From: Phycisphaerales bacterium UBA6054
GTDB taxonomy: Bacteria > Planctomycetota > Phycisphaerae > Phycisphaerales > UBA1924
Assembly (NCBI GenBank): GCA_002429045.1
Contig: DIYM01000034.1
Coordinates: forward strand, 1 to 55,665
DNA length: 55,665 nt
Direction of reading: 5' to 3'
The notes under the pieces are model-generated. The model did not search any database. It was not told the origin of the DNA and saw only the letters and a list, made by a program, of their open reading frames with translations. Positions 7,566-19,512 of the stretch are shown here, one piece after another; the first letter of the stretch is position 1, and each line of letters opens with the position of its first letter. Made by a program: the position numbers and the translations under genes.

Positions 7566-10205
7566 ATGAAAGAGTTGATTGCATGCCTCGTCATCGGCGC
7601 CGGGACCGCGCAGGGCGGGCTCTTCGGCCCGCCCGACGCCGGGGCGATCTCCGGCACGCTGCTGGGCGAGCCGAGCCGCACGGTCCGGATCCCCGGCTCC
7701 GAACGCGACGTGCTCCTGTGGGACACGACCGATGCGTCGGGCGCGACGAAGACGATGTACGCGTTCCGCGACGCGGACGGCTCGGTCGGGCCGGCCGTCG
7801 AGCAGAGGACGATGCTGCGGACCAAGCTCCACACCTTCGACCCGCTGGACGCACAAGCCCGGCCGTTGTTCTCGATCGATCCGGACGCCTCATCCGAGTT
7901 GTTCATCGTGCAGTTTGTTGTGTCCCCGCGCCCGGATCTGATCTCGTACATCGAGAGCATGGGCGCTTCGGTGTACAGCGGGTACCTTCCGGATCAGGCG
8001 TACGTGGTGCAAGCCAGCCCGGGGGTTATCGCTGGGTTGCGTGGGCTGGATGTTGTCCGGTGCGTCCTCCCGCTGTATCCGGATCTGAAGATCGATCCGG
8101 GGATTCCCGAGGAGGTGCCGCGGGGCGGTGTGCGGGTGCATGTCTATTGCAACTCGGAGCTTCCCGGATCAAGAGAGATGGTCGATTCGTTGCTGAAAGC
8201 GTCCGCCGTCGACGCTCGGAGCATCAGGGCTACGTCCAAAGGGTTCATCGCGACGGTTGATTCGCCGACGCTCATCGGGATCGCCAAGACGGACGCGTGC
8301 ATGCACATCGCGCTGCACGAACCGCCCCGCCTGGATTCGGTGACCTCGCGAGAGATCATCGGGTCCACGAGCGTCGCCGCCGCCGGCGGATTCGAGGGCA
8401 CCGGCGTGCGCGGTGAGATCTTCGACCTTAACTTGTTCGTTGGAACTCCGTCTCCGACCCCGGTCGATCAGGCGGCTTCTCAGGGACGGCTTACCATCCG
8501 ATCGAACGCTAGATCCTGCCCGGGCACCTCTAACAGTCGTCATGGATTGTATGTGTTCGGTGTGCTCTTCAGCTCGGACGATCCGACTGCCGTTCCGGGT
8601 GTCGAAGGAGTACTCCCGAAGGGGCACGCGATCTTCAACACCACGAATGAACGCGATGATGTCGGGCTCGACTGCATGGTCAGACCGCTCGTGCAACTCG
8701 CCCCAGACCCGGCATTGGTCCCCGGGTGTGTTCTGGATGTCAGTTCCAGCCCGGACGCGGAGTATCGGGCGGTCTTTCAATCGGCGAGCTTCAACACGGA
8801 TACCCCCTCGAACTCGTATGCCGCGAGAGGGCAGGAAGCCGATTCGGTTTGTTTCTATTACGACTTTTTGATCGCACATTCGACCGGGAATGTCTTTACA
8901 GATGCGATCGGCCAGCAGGCGACCGGCAAGAACGTGCTGAGTGTCGGGGGGATCATCCACTTCGGTTCAACGGATCCCGACGTGCATGCGTACAGAACCT
9001 ATCCGAGTTCTACGGCCGGGTTCGGTCCGAGTCGCGGCCCGGTCGACCTCGAGGACAGGGACCCGGGGGACCCGAACAATCCGCTCTACGGGCGTATCAA
9101 GCCGGACCTCGTGTCGGCGTCGGACGACATACTCACAGCTTCGACGAATGGCTCGATAACGCAAAACGGTACGAGTTTTTCGACGCCCGTCGTCGCGGGA
9201 GCCGCGGGCATCGTGTTCGAGATGTGGGGGCGCCAGTTCCCGCTCGGATCCTCGTCCGGCGAGAACATCTTCCGCAAGACGCTCGCGTCAACGACGGGCG
9301 TTGCCGACACCGACGTGTTCGCCAACCGCCCCGGGCCCGCGGTGGTCAAGGGGATGCTGATCAACTCGGCGGCGCCATACGACTGGGTCAACGGGAGCGC
9401 GGCGAACAGCTCGATCACCCGCGATGTCCAGGGCTGGGGGCGTCCCGACCTGAAGAACCTGTACCGGCGGGCGGTGTGGAATCAGGACGCCGGCCTGCCC
9501 GTGACGCAGTGCATCAGCTCGCTGACCGACTGGCCGCCCGTGATCCGTGTCATCCCGGAGGACCGCGTTCTCGAGCAGGGCGAGTTCCTGGACCGCTGCT
9601 TCGAGGTGATCGAGACCGACGAGGACCTGCGGATCACGCTGGTGTGGACCGACCCGCCGCCGTCGATCATCGGGGGGCAGCCGCTGGTCAACGACCTCGA
9701 CCTGCGTGTCACCGCCCCGGACGGGACGACCGTCTACCACGGGAACTTCGGGTTGGTCGAGGATGGGTTTTCGGACAGCCCGACCACGCCGCCGCACGGC
9801 ATCTGGTCGCAGCCGGGCGGGTTCTCCGACAAGATCAACAACGTCGAGAACGTGTTCATCCCTGGCGCGGATCTCCAGCCGGGTCTGTACAGGGTGCGTG
9901 TCACCGCGGCCGCCGTCCCCGTCGACGGGAACATGCCCGTCTGGACCGGGTGCTCGACGGACCCGGTGGACAGCACCCCGCCGGTCAGCTCGGGACCGAT
10001 CGATGCGAAGTTCGCGCTGGTCATGTCGCGGGGCGCCTGCACCGCCGACTTCGATCAGGACGGGACGGTCGATCAGGCCGACTCGACCGCGTTCACGAGC
10101 GCTTTCACCTCGGGCGGGCTCCGCGCCGACATCAACTGCGACGGGCTGATCAACTTCTTCGACATCAGCGCGTTCAACGCGGCATTCAGCGAGGGCTGCC
10201 CCTGA
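7566..10205 (+). CDS. Subtilisin-like (S8) serine protease with dockerin tail
   Basis: The 879-residue secreted protein has a short signal peptide (MKELIACLVIGAGTAQG), a long N-terminal region, and an S8 domain at about 275-560. The likely triad is Asp287 (EIFDLN), His326 (SRHGLYVFG) and Ser537 (NGTSFSTPVVAG). A C-terminal beta-sandwich at about 620-815 (LVNDLDLRVTAPDG) follows, of the type attached to many bacterial S8 proteases. The last 54 residues hold two EF-hand-like loops (DFDQDGTVDQAD and DINCDGLINFFD) and end SEGCP, a dockerin with its calcium ligands intact. The context around Asp and His differs from the usual DTG and HGTHVAG, so activity is likely but not certain. AAAGGATC precedes the ATG. 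A terminator follows the stop. Confidence 0.88.
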   Translation: MKELIACLVIGAGTAQGGLFGPPDAGAISGTLLGEPSRTVRIPGSERDVLLWDTTDASGATKTMYAFRDADGSVGPAVEQRTMLRTKLHTFDPLDAQARPLFSIDPDASSELFIVQFVVSPRPDLISYIESMGASVYSGYLPDQAYVVQASPGVIAGLRGLDVVRCVLPLYPDLKIDPGIPEEVPRGGVRVHVYCNSELPGSREMVDSLLKASAVDARSIRATSKGFIATVDSPTLIGIAKTDACMHIALHEPPRLDSVTSREIIGSTSVAAAGGFEGTGVRGEIFDLNLFVGTPSPTPVDQAASQGRLTIRSNARSCPGTSNSRHGLYVFGVLFSSDDPTAVPGVEGVLPKGHAIFNTTNERDDVGLDCMVRPLVQLAPDPALVPGCVLDVSSSPDAEYRAVFQSASFNTDTPSNSYAARGQEADSVCFYYDFLIAHSTGNVFTDAIGQQATGKNVLSVGGIIHFGSTDPDVHAYRTYPSSTAGFGPSRGPVDLEDRDPGDPNNPLYGRIKPDLVSASDDILTASTNGSITQNGTSFSTPVVAGAAGIVFEMWGRQFPLGSSSGENIFRKTLASTTGVADTDVFANRPGPAVVKGMLINSAAPYDWVNGSAANSSITRDVQGWGRPDLKNLYRRAVWNQDAGLPVTQCISSLTDWPPVIRVIPEDRVLEQGEFLDRCFEVIETDEDLRITLVWTDPPPSIIGGQPLVNDLDLRVTAPDGTTVYHGNFGLVEDGFSDSPTTPPHGIWSQPGGFSDKINNVENVFIPGADLQPGLYRVRVTAAAVPVDGNMPVWTGCSTDPVDSTPPVSSGPIDAKFALVMSRGACTADFDQDGTVDQADSTAFTSAFTSGGLRADINCDGLINFFDISAFNAAFSEGCP

Positions 10206-10234
10206 TCGCGGGCAGCCGTGACCGTCCGACCCGA

Positions 10235-10256
10235 CCCGGCCCGTGCCGGGTTTTTT
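10235..10256 (+). terminator. Intrinsic terminator after the subtilase gene
   Basis: CCCGGC (10235-10240) and GCCGGG (10245-10250) enclose a 4-base loop and are followed by six T residues. The T tract overlaps the TAA stop codon (10257-10255) of the convergent gene on the other strand. Confidence 0.8.
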
Positions 10257-11391
10257 AGTGCCCGAACAGGTTCTTCTCGCCGAACATGCCCTGCTCCTCG
10301 AAGTACCCGAGCGCCTCTTCCGTGGACGTGAACACCTTGGTCGCGGTCTCGGTGATGAACGGCGAGGGGTTCTTGCTCGGCTTCCAGACGACGTAGACCT
10401 CCTTGGCGTGCTCCCACGCGTGCTGGAGCTCGCGTTCGACGCCCGAGGAGAGGCCCGGGATGATCTTGCCGCCCTCGGAGATCAACTCGGGGACGTAGCT
10501 GACGATCATGTCGGCCTGGTCGATGAGCTTGAAGTCGCGCATGTAGATCTGCCCGTCGATATCCCCGGCGATGTCGAGCACCTCGCGGGTGCGCATGCGG
10601 ATCGGCTCGGCGCCCTTGTCGAGCCCTCCGAGCTGGATCGGCTTGTGGTCGAAGAAGTCCTTGCCGTCGCGGGTCGCCTCGATCGCGCGGTCCAGCAGCA
10701 GCTTCTCGTCCACGTCGCCCGGGTCGAAGGTGACAAAGTGCTCGGCCAGCTCGTTGCGGAACGCGTCGATCTCCGCCATCACCTCCGGCATGTCCACGAC
10801 GTGCGACATCGGGAAACTCGGGTACACCCTCTTCATCTCCGGGCGGCACAGCAGGCGGAACATCGTCCGCTCCGTGCTCGCGAATCGGCCCCGGCTGACG
10901 ATGTAGAACTTGCTTCCCGGGATCGCCTGGCTCATCAACTCGGTCGCCAGGATCTCCTCCTCACGCCACACCATGCAGTCTTTCAGCGTCGCGTCGATAT
11001 CGTGCTCTTCGTGCAAGCGCTGGTGGACGACCTCGATGTTGTCGACCAGGCAGATGAACAGGTCCGGGGCGAGCTTGGTGATCTGGTCCCAGTCGAACGC
11101 GCTGAACAGCCCGTGACGCCAGCGGAACGTCGCGTGGGTGTTGACCATCATCGATTCCATATCGCGCGACTCGGCGATGATGTCCTTGAACGCCGCCCGA
11201 CGCAGCGAGGTCAGGCGCGAGAGGGGCAGGTCCAGGATGCGCCCGCCGCGGATGTCCCTCGCCTCTTCGTACATCATGTCGCCGACGTTGAACAGCGGGA
11301 CGCTCTCCCCCTGCTCGCCCGCGAACCGGGCGACGCCGTTGAGGTAGGGCTTCTTGTCCATGCCGACCTGGCCGGTGACGATCGCACGCAT
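10255..11391 (-). CDS. P-loop-like protein resembling archaeal nucleoside kinases
   Basis: The 378-residue cytoplasmic protein opens MRAIVTGQVGMDKKPYL, a beta-strand plus loop as in adenylate-kinase-like P-loop proteins, but the Walker A motif is not canonical (GQVGMDKK, no GK[ST]). Later segments such as NVGDMMYEEA (about residue 40) and the internal ADMIVSYVPEL stretch fit a nucleotide-kinase-like fold. No clear lid motif was identified. I recall similar AAA/ATP-binding-annotated proteins in planctomycetes but cannot name a function. ATG 11391 is preceded by a near-perfect AAGGAGATAGAT ribosome site, so the longer frame to 11820 is rejected. It converges with the subtilase gene. Confidence 0.72.
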   Translation of the reverse strand: MRAIVTGQVGMDKKPYLNGVARFAGEQGESVPLFNVGDMMYEEARDIRGGRILDLPLSRLTSLRRAAFKDIIAESRDMESMMVNTHATFRWRHGLFSAFDWDQITKLAPDLFICLVDNIEVVHQRLHEEHDIDATLKDCMVWREEEILATELMSQAIPGSKFYIVSRGRFASTERTMFRLLCRPEMKRVYPSFPMSHVVDMPEVMAEIDAFRNELAEHFVTFDPGDVDEKLLLDRAIEATRDGKDFFDHKPIQLGGLDKGAEPIRMRTREVLDIAGDIDGQIYMRDFKLIDQADMIVSYVPELISEGGKIIPGLSSGVERELQHAWEHAKEVYVVWKPSKNPSPFITETATKVFTSTEEALGYFEEQGMFGEKNLFGH

Positions 11392-11563
11392 ATCTATCTC
11401 CTTGAGGGGCGGGATGATAGAACCGCGTTCTCCCAAACACGAGACGAACTCCGCGAGGGTGTTCAGATCCGGTTTATCCCCCGGATCGGTTGGCGATCCG
11501 CCGGATATCGGGCATGTTTCTGATGCGGGGCCGAGGGGACCCGGCCCGCAACAGGAGTTGGTC

Positions 11564-12325
11564 ATGCACAACACGTTCTGTCTCACCGTGCCGATGCTCG
11601 CCGCCGGTCTCGCCGCGATGCCCGCGGCCGGCGGGATCCCCGGAATCTCTCGGATCAGCGGCTCGGCCGACCTCCAGTTCGACGTCGGCGGGTTCCGCAA
11701 CAGCATCGACGCCGACGACTCCGGCGACGCGCGGCTCAGCCTCAACACGGATGGCGATGCCCTCCCCGGCGGGCTCTTCTGGTCCGACCTTTCCGAGGTC
11801 GAGGTCGACCTCGGGCCCACCGCCGGGCGGATCTCGTCCGACGCCGCGTTCGAGGCTTCCGATCAGTTCTTCTCATACTCGCAGTTCGTGAGCGGATCGG
11901 GTTCCGTCGCCCAAGGAGACCAGTTCGGCGGAAACTACAACGGGCGGGCCAACTTCTTTGTGTCCTTCGACGCCCCCACCCTCGTCGACATCGTCATCCG
12001 CCTTGAGAGCACCGGCCCGCTCATCGGCGACGGGGTCAGCGCGAGCGTCCGCGTGTCCGGCATCGCGGGGCAGGGGCCCATCGAACTGCAGTACAACGAC
12101 GGCGAGCCCGCCGGCGTGCAGGAGTTCTCGATCCGCACGACGATCGACTCGCCGCGGGCGGTGATCTTCGACATGAACGCCGACCTGAACCTCAATCCTG
12201 ACCAGGGTTTCCCCGTCTCGTACGGCGGGATCGAACTCTTCGGCTCGATCACGGTCGTGCCCACGCCGGGCGCGGCGGCGCTGCTCTCGCTCGGCGGGCT
12301 CGTTGCCGGGCGCCGGCGGCGCTGA
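11564..12325 (+). CDS. Secreted protein with PEP-CTERM-like tail
   Basis: The 253-residue protein has a signal peptide (MHNTFCLTVPMLAAGLAAMPAAG) and a beta-rich body (LQFDVGGFRNS, NGRANFFVSFDAPTLVDIVIRLE). It ends VVPTPGAAALLSLGGLVAGRRRR, with the turn, hydrophobic helix and arginine cluster of PEP-CTERM tails. It resembles the many unnamed planctomycete PEP-CTERM proteins, and no catalytic motif is seen. Start ATG 11564 follows AGGAG by 6 bases; the frame upstream to 11354 is antisense to the neighbouring P-loop gene. Its stop abuts the stop of the convergent propeller gene. Confidence 0.78.
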   Translation: MHNTFCLTVPMLAAGLAAMPAAGGIPGISRISGSADLQFDVGGFRNSIDADDSGDARLSLNTDGDALPGGLFWSDLSEVEVDLGPTAGRISSDAAFEASDQFFSYSQFVSGSGSVAQGDQFGGNYNGRANFFVSFDAPTLVDIVIRLESTGPLIGDGVSASVRVSGIAGQGPIELQYNDGEPAGVQEFSIRTTIDSPRAVIFDMNADLNLNPDQGFPVSYGGIELFGSITVVPTPGAAALLSLGGLVAGRRRR

Positions 12326-13489
12326 TCACTCCCCGTCCGGCGCCCAAGGCGCCAGCGGGTGCGTGAGGACCCGGAACGGCTCGGTCGGCCAGGATCCTTC
12401 CTCGTTGAAGTTCGGCGTGCGTTGGATCTGCGCGGTCGTGAACACCAGGAGCCGGTTCTCCCGGTCGATCGCGAAGCTGTCGGGCCAACTGATGACGGGG
12501 TCCTGCACCAGCGTCTCGAACGCGCCCGCTGGCGTGCGGTAGACGATCGCGTCTTCCTCGAGCGCCGAGAAGTACAGGTTGCCCGCGTCGTCGAAGATCA
12601 TGCCGTCGGTGACGACCGACTCGCCCAGGTCCTCGACCGCGCCGGCCAACCACTTCGCGCTGATCCGCTCGTCCACCAGCGACGCGACCGGCACGCGGTA
12701 CAACCGGTCGGCGCTGATCGCCTGGTAGTACACCCACCTGCCGTCCGGCGAGACCGCGATGCCGTCGCAGTGAACGACCAGCGGCTCGCCGCTCTCGCGC
12801 AGCAGCCATGGGCGCCCGTCGACAACGGGCGTGCGTTCGGCCGAGCCTTTGGTGCTCGGGTGATCGCCCAGCACGCGACGCATCGTCCCGCGGTTCACGT
12901 CGAGCACGATGATCGCGCCCAGCCCGGACTCGGAGATGAACGCGTATCCGCCGTCGGGCGAGACGCGGATGTCGTTGAGGTAGCTGCCCTCCGGAGCGAC
13001 ATCGAACGGGACGGGCAGCACGCGCCGGATCGCGTCGGCGTTCAGATCGATCTCGTACACCACCGCCCGCCGGCCCTCCGCCCGGCTGACGCTGCCCGTG
13101 TCCAGCACCCACATCCGGTCCTGCCGATCGATATGGACCGACTGCACCGCGACGAACCGCTCCCGCCACAAGGGCGCCGTGGCGTCGTCGGGCGCCCACG
13201 CGTTGGTCGGCGCATCCGGGTAGGGCACGATCTCGACGGGCAGCGGGACGTTGGTGCCGGTCTTCTCCCACAGCACCTCGGCAACCGCGATCTGGTAGCG
13301 ATCCGGGTACCAACGCGGGTAGTTGACGAACATGCGCCCGTTCGAAGACCACGCTACGCCAGTCCATTGCGAATCCGATCGCGCAACCTCTCGGATCTCT
13401 TTCGACCCACACGATCCGAACGCGACGACCCAGAGAGAACAGACGATTCCTGAGCGTACGGCACGGGTCTGAAAGAGTCTTTGGATCAT
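12326..13489 (-). CDS. Yellow/major royal jelly-like beta-propeller lipoprotein
   Basis: The 387-residue product has an N-terminal export signal (SGIVCSLWVVAFGSC, possible lipobox) and a beta-propeller of the yellow/MRJP (L-dopachrome-tautomerase-related) type. Recognisable blades include VAWSSNGRMFVNYPRW, VHIDRQDRMWVLDTG, YLNDIRVSPDGGYAFISES, IAVSPDGRWVYYQAIS and GMIFDDAGNLYFSALE. Family members bind small amines or act as lactonase-like enzymes; the substrate here is unknown. It lies 52 bases after the chemoreceptor gene in the same direction. Start ATG 13489 is chosen because the signal sequence begins there. Confidence 0.83.
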   Translation of the reverse strand: MIQRLFQTRAVRSGIVCSLWVVAFGSCGSKEIREVARSDSQWTGVAWSSNGRMFVNYPRWYPDRYQIAVAEVLWEKTGTNVPLPVEIVPYPDAPTNAWAPDDATAPLWRERFVAVQSVHIDRQDRMWVLDTGSVSRAEGRRAVVYEIDLNADAIRRVLPVPFDVAPEGSYLNDIRVSPDGGYAFISESGLGAIIVLDVNRGTMRRVLGDHPSTKGSAERTPVVDGRPWLLRESGEPLVVHCDGIAVSPDGRWVYYQAISADRLYRVPVASLVDERISAKWLAGAVEDLGESVVTDGMIFDDAGNLYFSALEEDAIVYRTPAGAFETLVQDPVISWPDSFAIDRENRLLVFTTAQIQRTPNFNEEGSWPTEPFRVLTHPLAPWAPDGE

Positions 13490-13541
13490 CTGCAACACTA
13501 GTACATCTAGCAAGTGTAGATGGAACGGGGCTCCCTCACGC

Positions 13542-15614
13542 CTACACACTGAATCGCGACACAATGCTGCGGAGTTGTTCGGCATTCTCCGAGAGTTGCA
13601 TCGCCGCGTCAGAGGCCTGACGCGCACCCTCCGTTGCTTCGTTGGCAAAATCCGAAACAGACTCGATTGTCGACGCGATCTCAGATGAGGCGGCGGACTG
13701 TTCACCGACCGCAGCCGCGATCGCGTCGAAGCTCTTAGAGACCTGACTGGCACCATCGACGATTCGCTCCAGTGAACTTCCTGCTTCGTTTGCCAGGTCA
13801 ACCCCGTTGGCCACACGAGATTGGCTTATCTCCATGAACTGAGTCGCTTCATCGGTCGACTGCTGGATCTCTGCCACCGAATCGGACACCTCTTTCGTAG
13901 CATGCTGAGTTCGCTCGGCAAGTTTGCGAACTTCATCGGCGACGACAGCGAACCCACGGCCATGCTCGCCAGCCCTGGCTGCTTCAATCGCGGCATTCAG
14001 AGCAAGCAAGTTCGTCTGCTCAGCAATCTCGTTGATCACTGTCAGAATGTCTCCGATCTTGACGGCACTGCCCGAAAGCTGTCCGACCGCAGTCGAAGTC
14101 GATCGGACCTGATCGGCGATCAGCTTGATTTCCTCCACCGTGTCGTTGACGATCTGACCCCCCGCGGCGGCGTCCTCACCAGCGCTCTTCGATTGTGAAG
14201 AAACCTCATTGGTGGTGCATGAAACACCCTTGATGCTCGCGCTCATCTGCTCGATCGCCGAGGCGCTCTGGCTCAACTGGCTCTGCTGACGCTCGTTCGC
14301 CAGCACCATCTGTTGGGAGGACGCGGCCAACTGTGTTGAAGCCGCAGCCACCTGATCCGAAGTGCCCGCTATCTGCTCGATCATACCGGAGAGGTTGTCT
14401 TGCATCTGATTGCTCGCTTCGGCGAGCTTGCCGATTTCGTCCCGGGATTTCACTGGCACCGGGTCGCCGGCCAGGTCGCCGTCCGCGATCTGGAGCATCT
14501 TGGCAACCACCGCGGACAGTGTCTGCACCAGCTTGCTCACCATGACCACCGCGAGAACAACCGCAAAGAGAACACCGATCACTCCGGTTACGATGATGCT
14601 CGACCTCGCCTGCGCGAAAGCCGCTCCCGCTTCTTCTTTGTCATCGATCATGGCTTTGTCTTTCGACAACGCCAACTCTTCCATCCTCGAAGCAGCCATC
14701 TCAAAGACATCCCGGCCGCTCCCCGCGGACAGGTTCGCGGCCCGGCTGTTGGTCGACTTCTCAGACAGTTCCAACACTTCGGTGTTCACGACAAGCCAAC
14801 GATCGAACGCTTCAGAGAACTCCTCGAGCTTTGCAACATCATCCCCATCGAGCATATCGCGAAGTGTCTCGTAGCCGTCTCTGATCTCGGTCCGTATCGT
14901 CTGACTCGATTCTTTGTACAGCGCCATCTCATGCGGTTCATCGGCCAGAATCGCGTTCTTCTCGGCGCGCTGCAGTCTGACCAGATCGGACACAATGTCT
15001 GCTGTGATCCTCGCGACATCGTTGGCATGAACCGCCTCGATGACCAAGCTCTGTTCATCGGACTCAGACGAACCTGAGATGCTCGAAAGCATGTCGAGCG
15101 CACGCTTCTCGTTCGTATTGTTCATGTTCTCGATCAAGGCTATGGCCTGATCAAAGAGGTCTCGCCCATGACCCGCACTCAGTTCGGCTGCACGACGATC
15201 TGTCGCAAGCCGAGCCAGTTCTGTGACCTCCTTCGATACTTCTTTGAACTCTACAAAGGCGTCTCTAAAACTGCTCAGCAGGAGCAGTTCTTTCTCGGTG
15301 CATAGCGGATTGAGCTTCGCCGCCAACTCGTCGATCGCGGCCTTCCGCTCCTTGATGTTTCCGGCGAACTCCTCAAACTCAGCGGGTGTGTCGGCGAGGA
15401 GCAGGTTCTTCTCGGCCCTGTGCAACCCCATGAGCTCCACTCGGATGTTGGTCGCAAGGACCTGCCCTTCCGATGTCTGATCCACGATCTTCTTGAGACG
15501 ATCGTTGATCGAATCCATTTTGGTAAGGCCCAGGCCACCGAGCAGCGCCGCGACCATCGCAACTATCATTACGACGCTGATCAGCTTCGCACGAACACTA
15601 TCACGGAAATGCAC
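13542..15614 (-). CDS. Methyl-accepting chemotaxis protein
   Basis: A 690-residue transmembrane chemoreceptor. Transmembrane segment 1 is at about residues 10-32 and segment 2 at about 325-350, with a helical sensor region between. A HAMP domain follows (about 350-400, ADGDLAGDPVPVKSRDEIG) and then the signalling hairpin with the conserved tip EIAEQTNLLALNAAIEAARAGEHGRGFAVVADEVR. The periplasmic part has an internal duplication: LHRAEKNLLLADTPAEF is echoed by LQRAEKNAILADEPHEM, and RRAAELSAGHGRDLFDQA by SRAANLSAGSGRDVFEMA, as in two stacked four-helix bundles. GTG 15614 is chosen because AAGGAGATAGAACT precedes it. No other chemotaxis gene is nearby and the ligand is unknown. Confidence 0.92.
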   Translation of the reverse strand: MHFRDSVRAKLISVVMIVAMVAALLGGLGLTKMDSINDRLKKIVDQTSEGQVLATNIRVELMGLHRAEKNLLLADTPAEFEEFAGNIKERKAAIDELAAKLNPLCTEKELLLLSSFRDAFVEFKEVSKEVTELARLATDRRAAELSAGHGRDLFDQAIALIENMNNTNEKRALDMLSSISGSSESDEQSLVIEAVHANDVARITADIVSDLVRLQRAEKNAILADEPHEMALYKESSQTIRTEIRDGYETLRDMLDGDDVAKLEEFSEAFDRWLVVNTEVLELSEKSTNSRAANLSAGSGRDVFEMAASRMEELALSKDKAMIDDKEEAGAAFAQARSSIIVTGVIGVLFAVVLAVVMVSKLVQTLSAVVAKMLQIADGDLAGDPVPVKSRDEIGKLAEASNQMQDNLSGMIEQIAGTSDQVAAASTQLAASSQQMVLANERQQSQLSQSASAIEQMSASIKGVSCTTNEVSSQSKSAGEDAAAGGQIVNDTVEEIKLIADQVRSTSTAVGQLSGSAVKIGDILTVINEIAEQTNLLALNAAIEAARAGEHGRGFAVVADEVRKLAERTQHATKEVSDSVAEIQQSTDEATQFMEISQSRVANGVDLANEAGSSLERIVDGASQVSKSFDAIAAAVGEQSAASSEIASTIESVSDFANEATEGARQASDAAMQLSENAEQLRSIVSRFSV

Positions 15615-15711
15615 AGTTCTATCTCCTTGGAAGTAGTTTGTGTATGGGTGGTTCGACTCAAAAGGTATTGCCACTGAAGCACCAAGCACTGAACAGAGTA
15701 CATTTTACAGC

Positions 15712-15737
15712 ATGAACAAAAATTATAAATTGTTCAT
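15712..15737. promoter_or_regulatory. AT-rich palindrome between chemoreceptor and sucD
   Basis: ATGAACAA (15712-15719) and TTGTTCAT (15730-15737) form a perfect 8-bp inverted repeat with a 10-base AT spacer. It sits in the roughly 295-base divergent gap 15615-15909, which is unusually AT-rich for this genome and holds no gene. It could be a dimeric regulator site serving one or both genes. Confidence 0.4.
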
Positions 15738-15909
15738 CGATTTGACACACCATTGTCCGCTACGGCTAACGGAGTACATGCAAAGAAGAACGGTTTTCGG
15801 AGGGTCCGTGCACCCCCTGATCCCGACACTCCCACACAATCGTGTCAGGCGAAATCCCGGCTCACCGGGCTACACTTGCTTGGGAACTCGTAGACAGAAA
15901 GGGATCTTC

Positions 15910-16926
<1,017 letters not shown>

Positions 16927-17127
16927 GCCCGCCCGTCGTCGGAACTCACTGCCGGCTCATCTGGCTCAGGCCTTGCCCAACGCGGGTACTCGGAGCCCCG
17001 GGCCTGCTGGTCTTGGTCTGCCGGTTCTTCGGGTCTGTCCGGTGACGGGCCGATGGGTTTTCGGATTTCAATAGAATCCTGAACGAATCCCTCAGACCGG
17101 CTCTGTGCCGGTCGATACCGGGGGTGT

Positions 17128-19440
<2,313 letters not shown>

Positions 19441-19512
19441 GCCTCACACCCGCACGCGGGCGGACAACCGGGCGAAACGAAGCCAGAGGCGCCGCCGCAT
19501 CGCGAACCAGCA

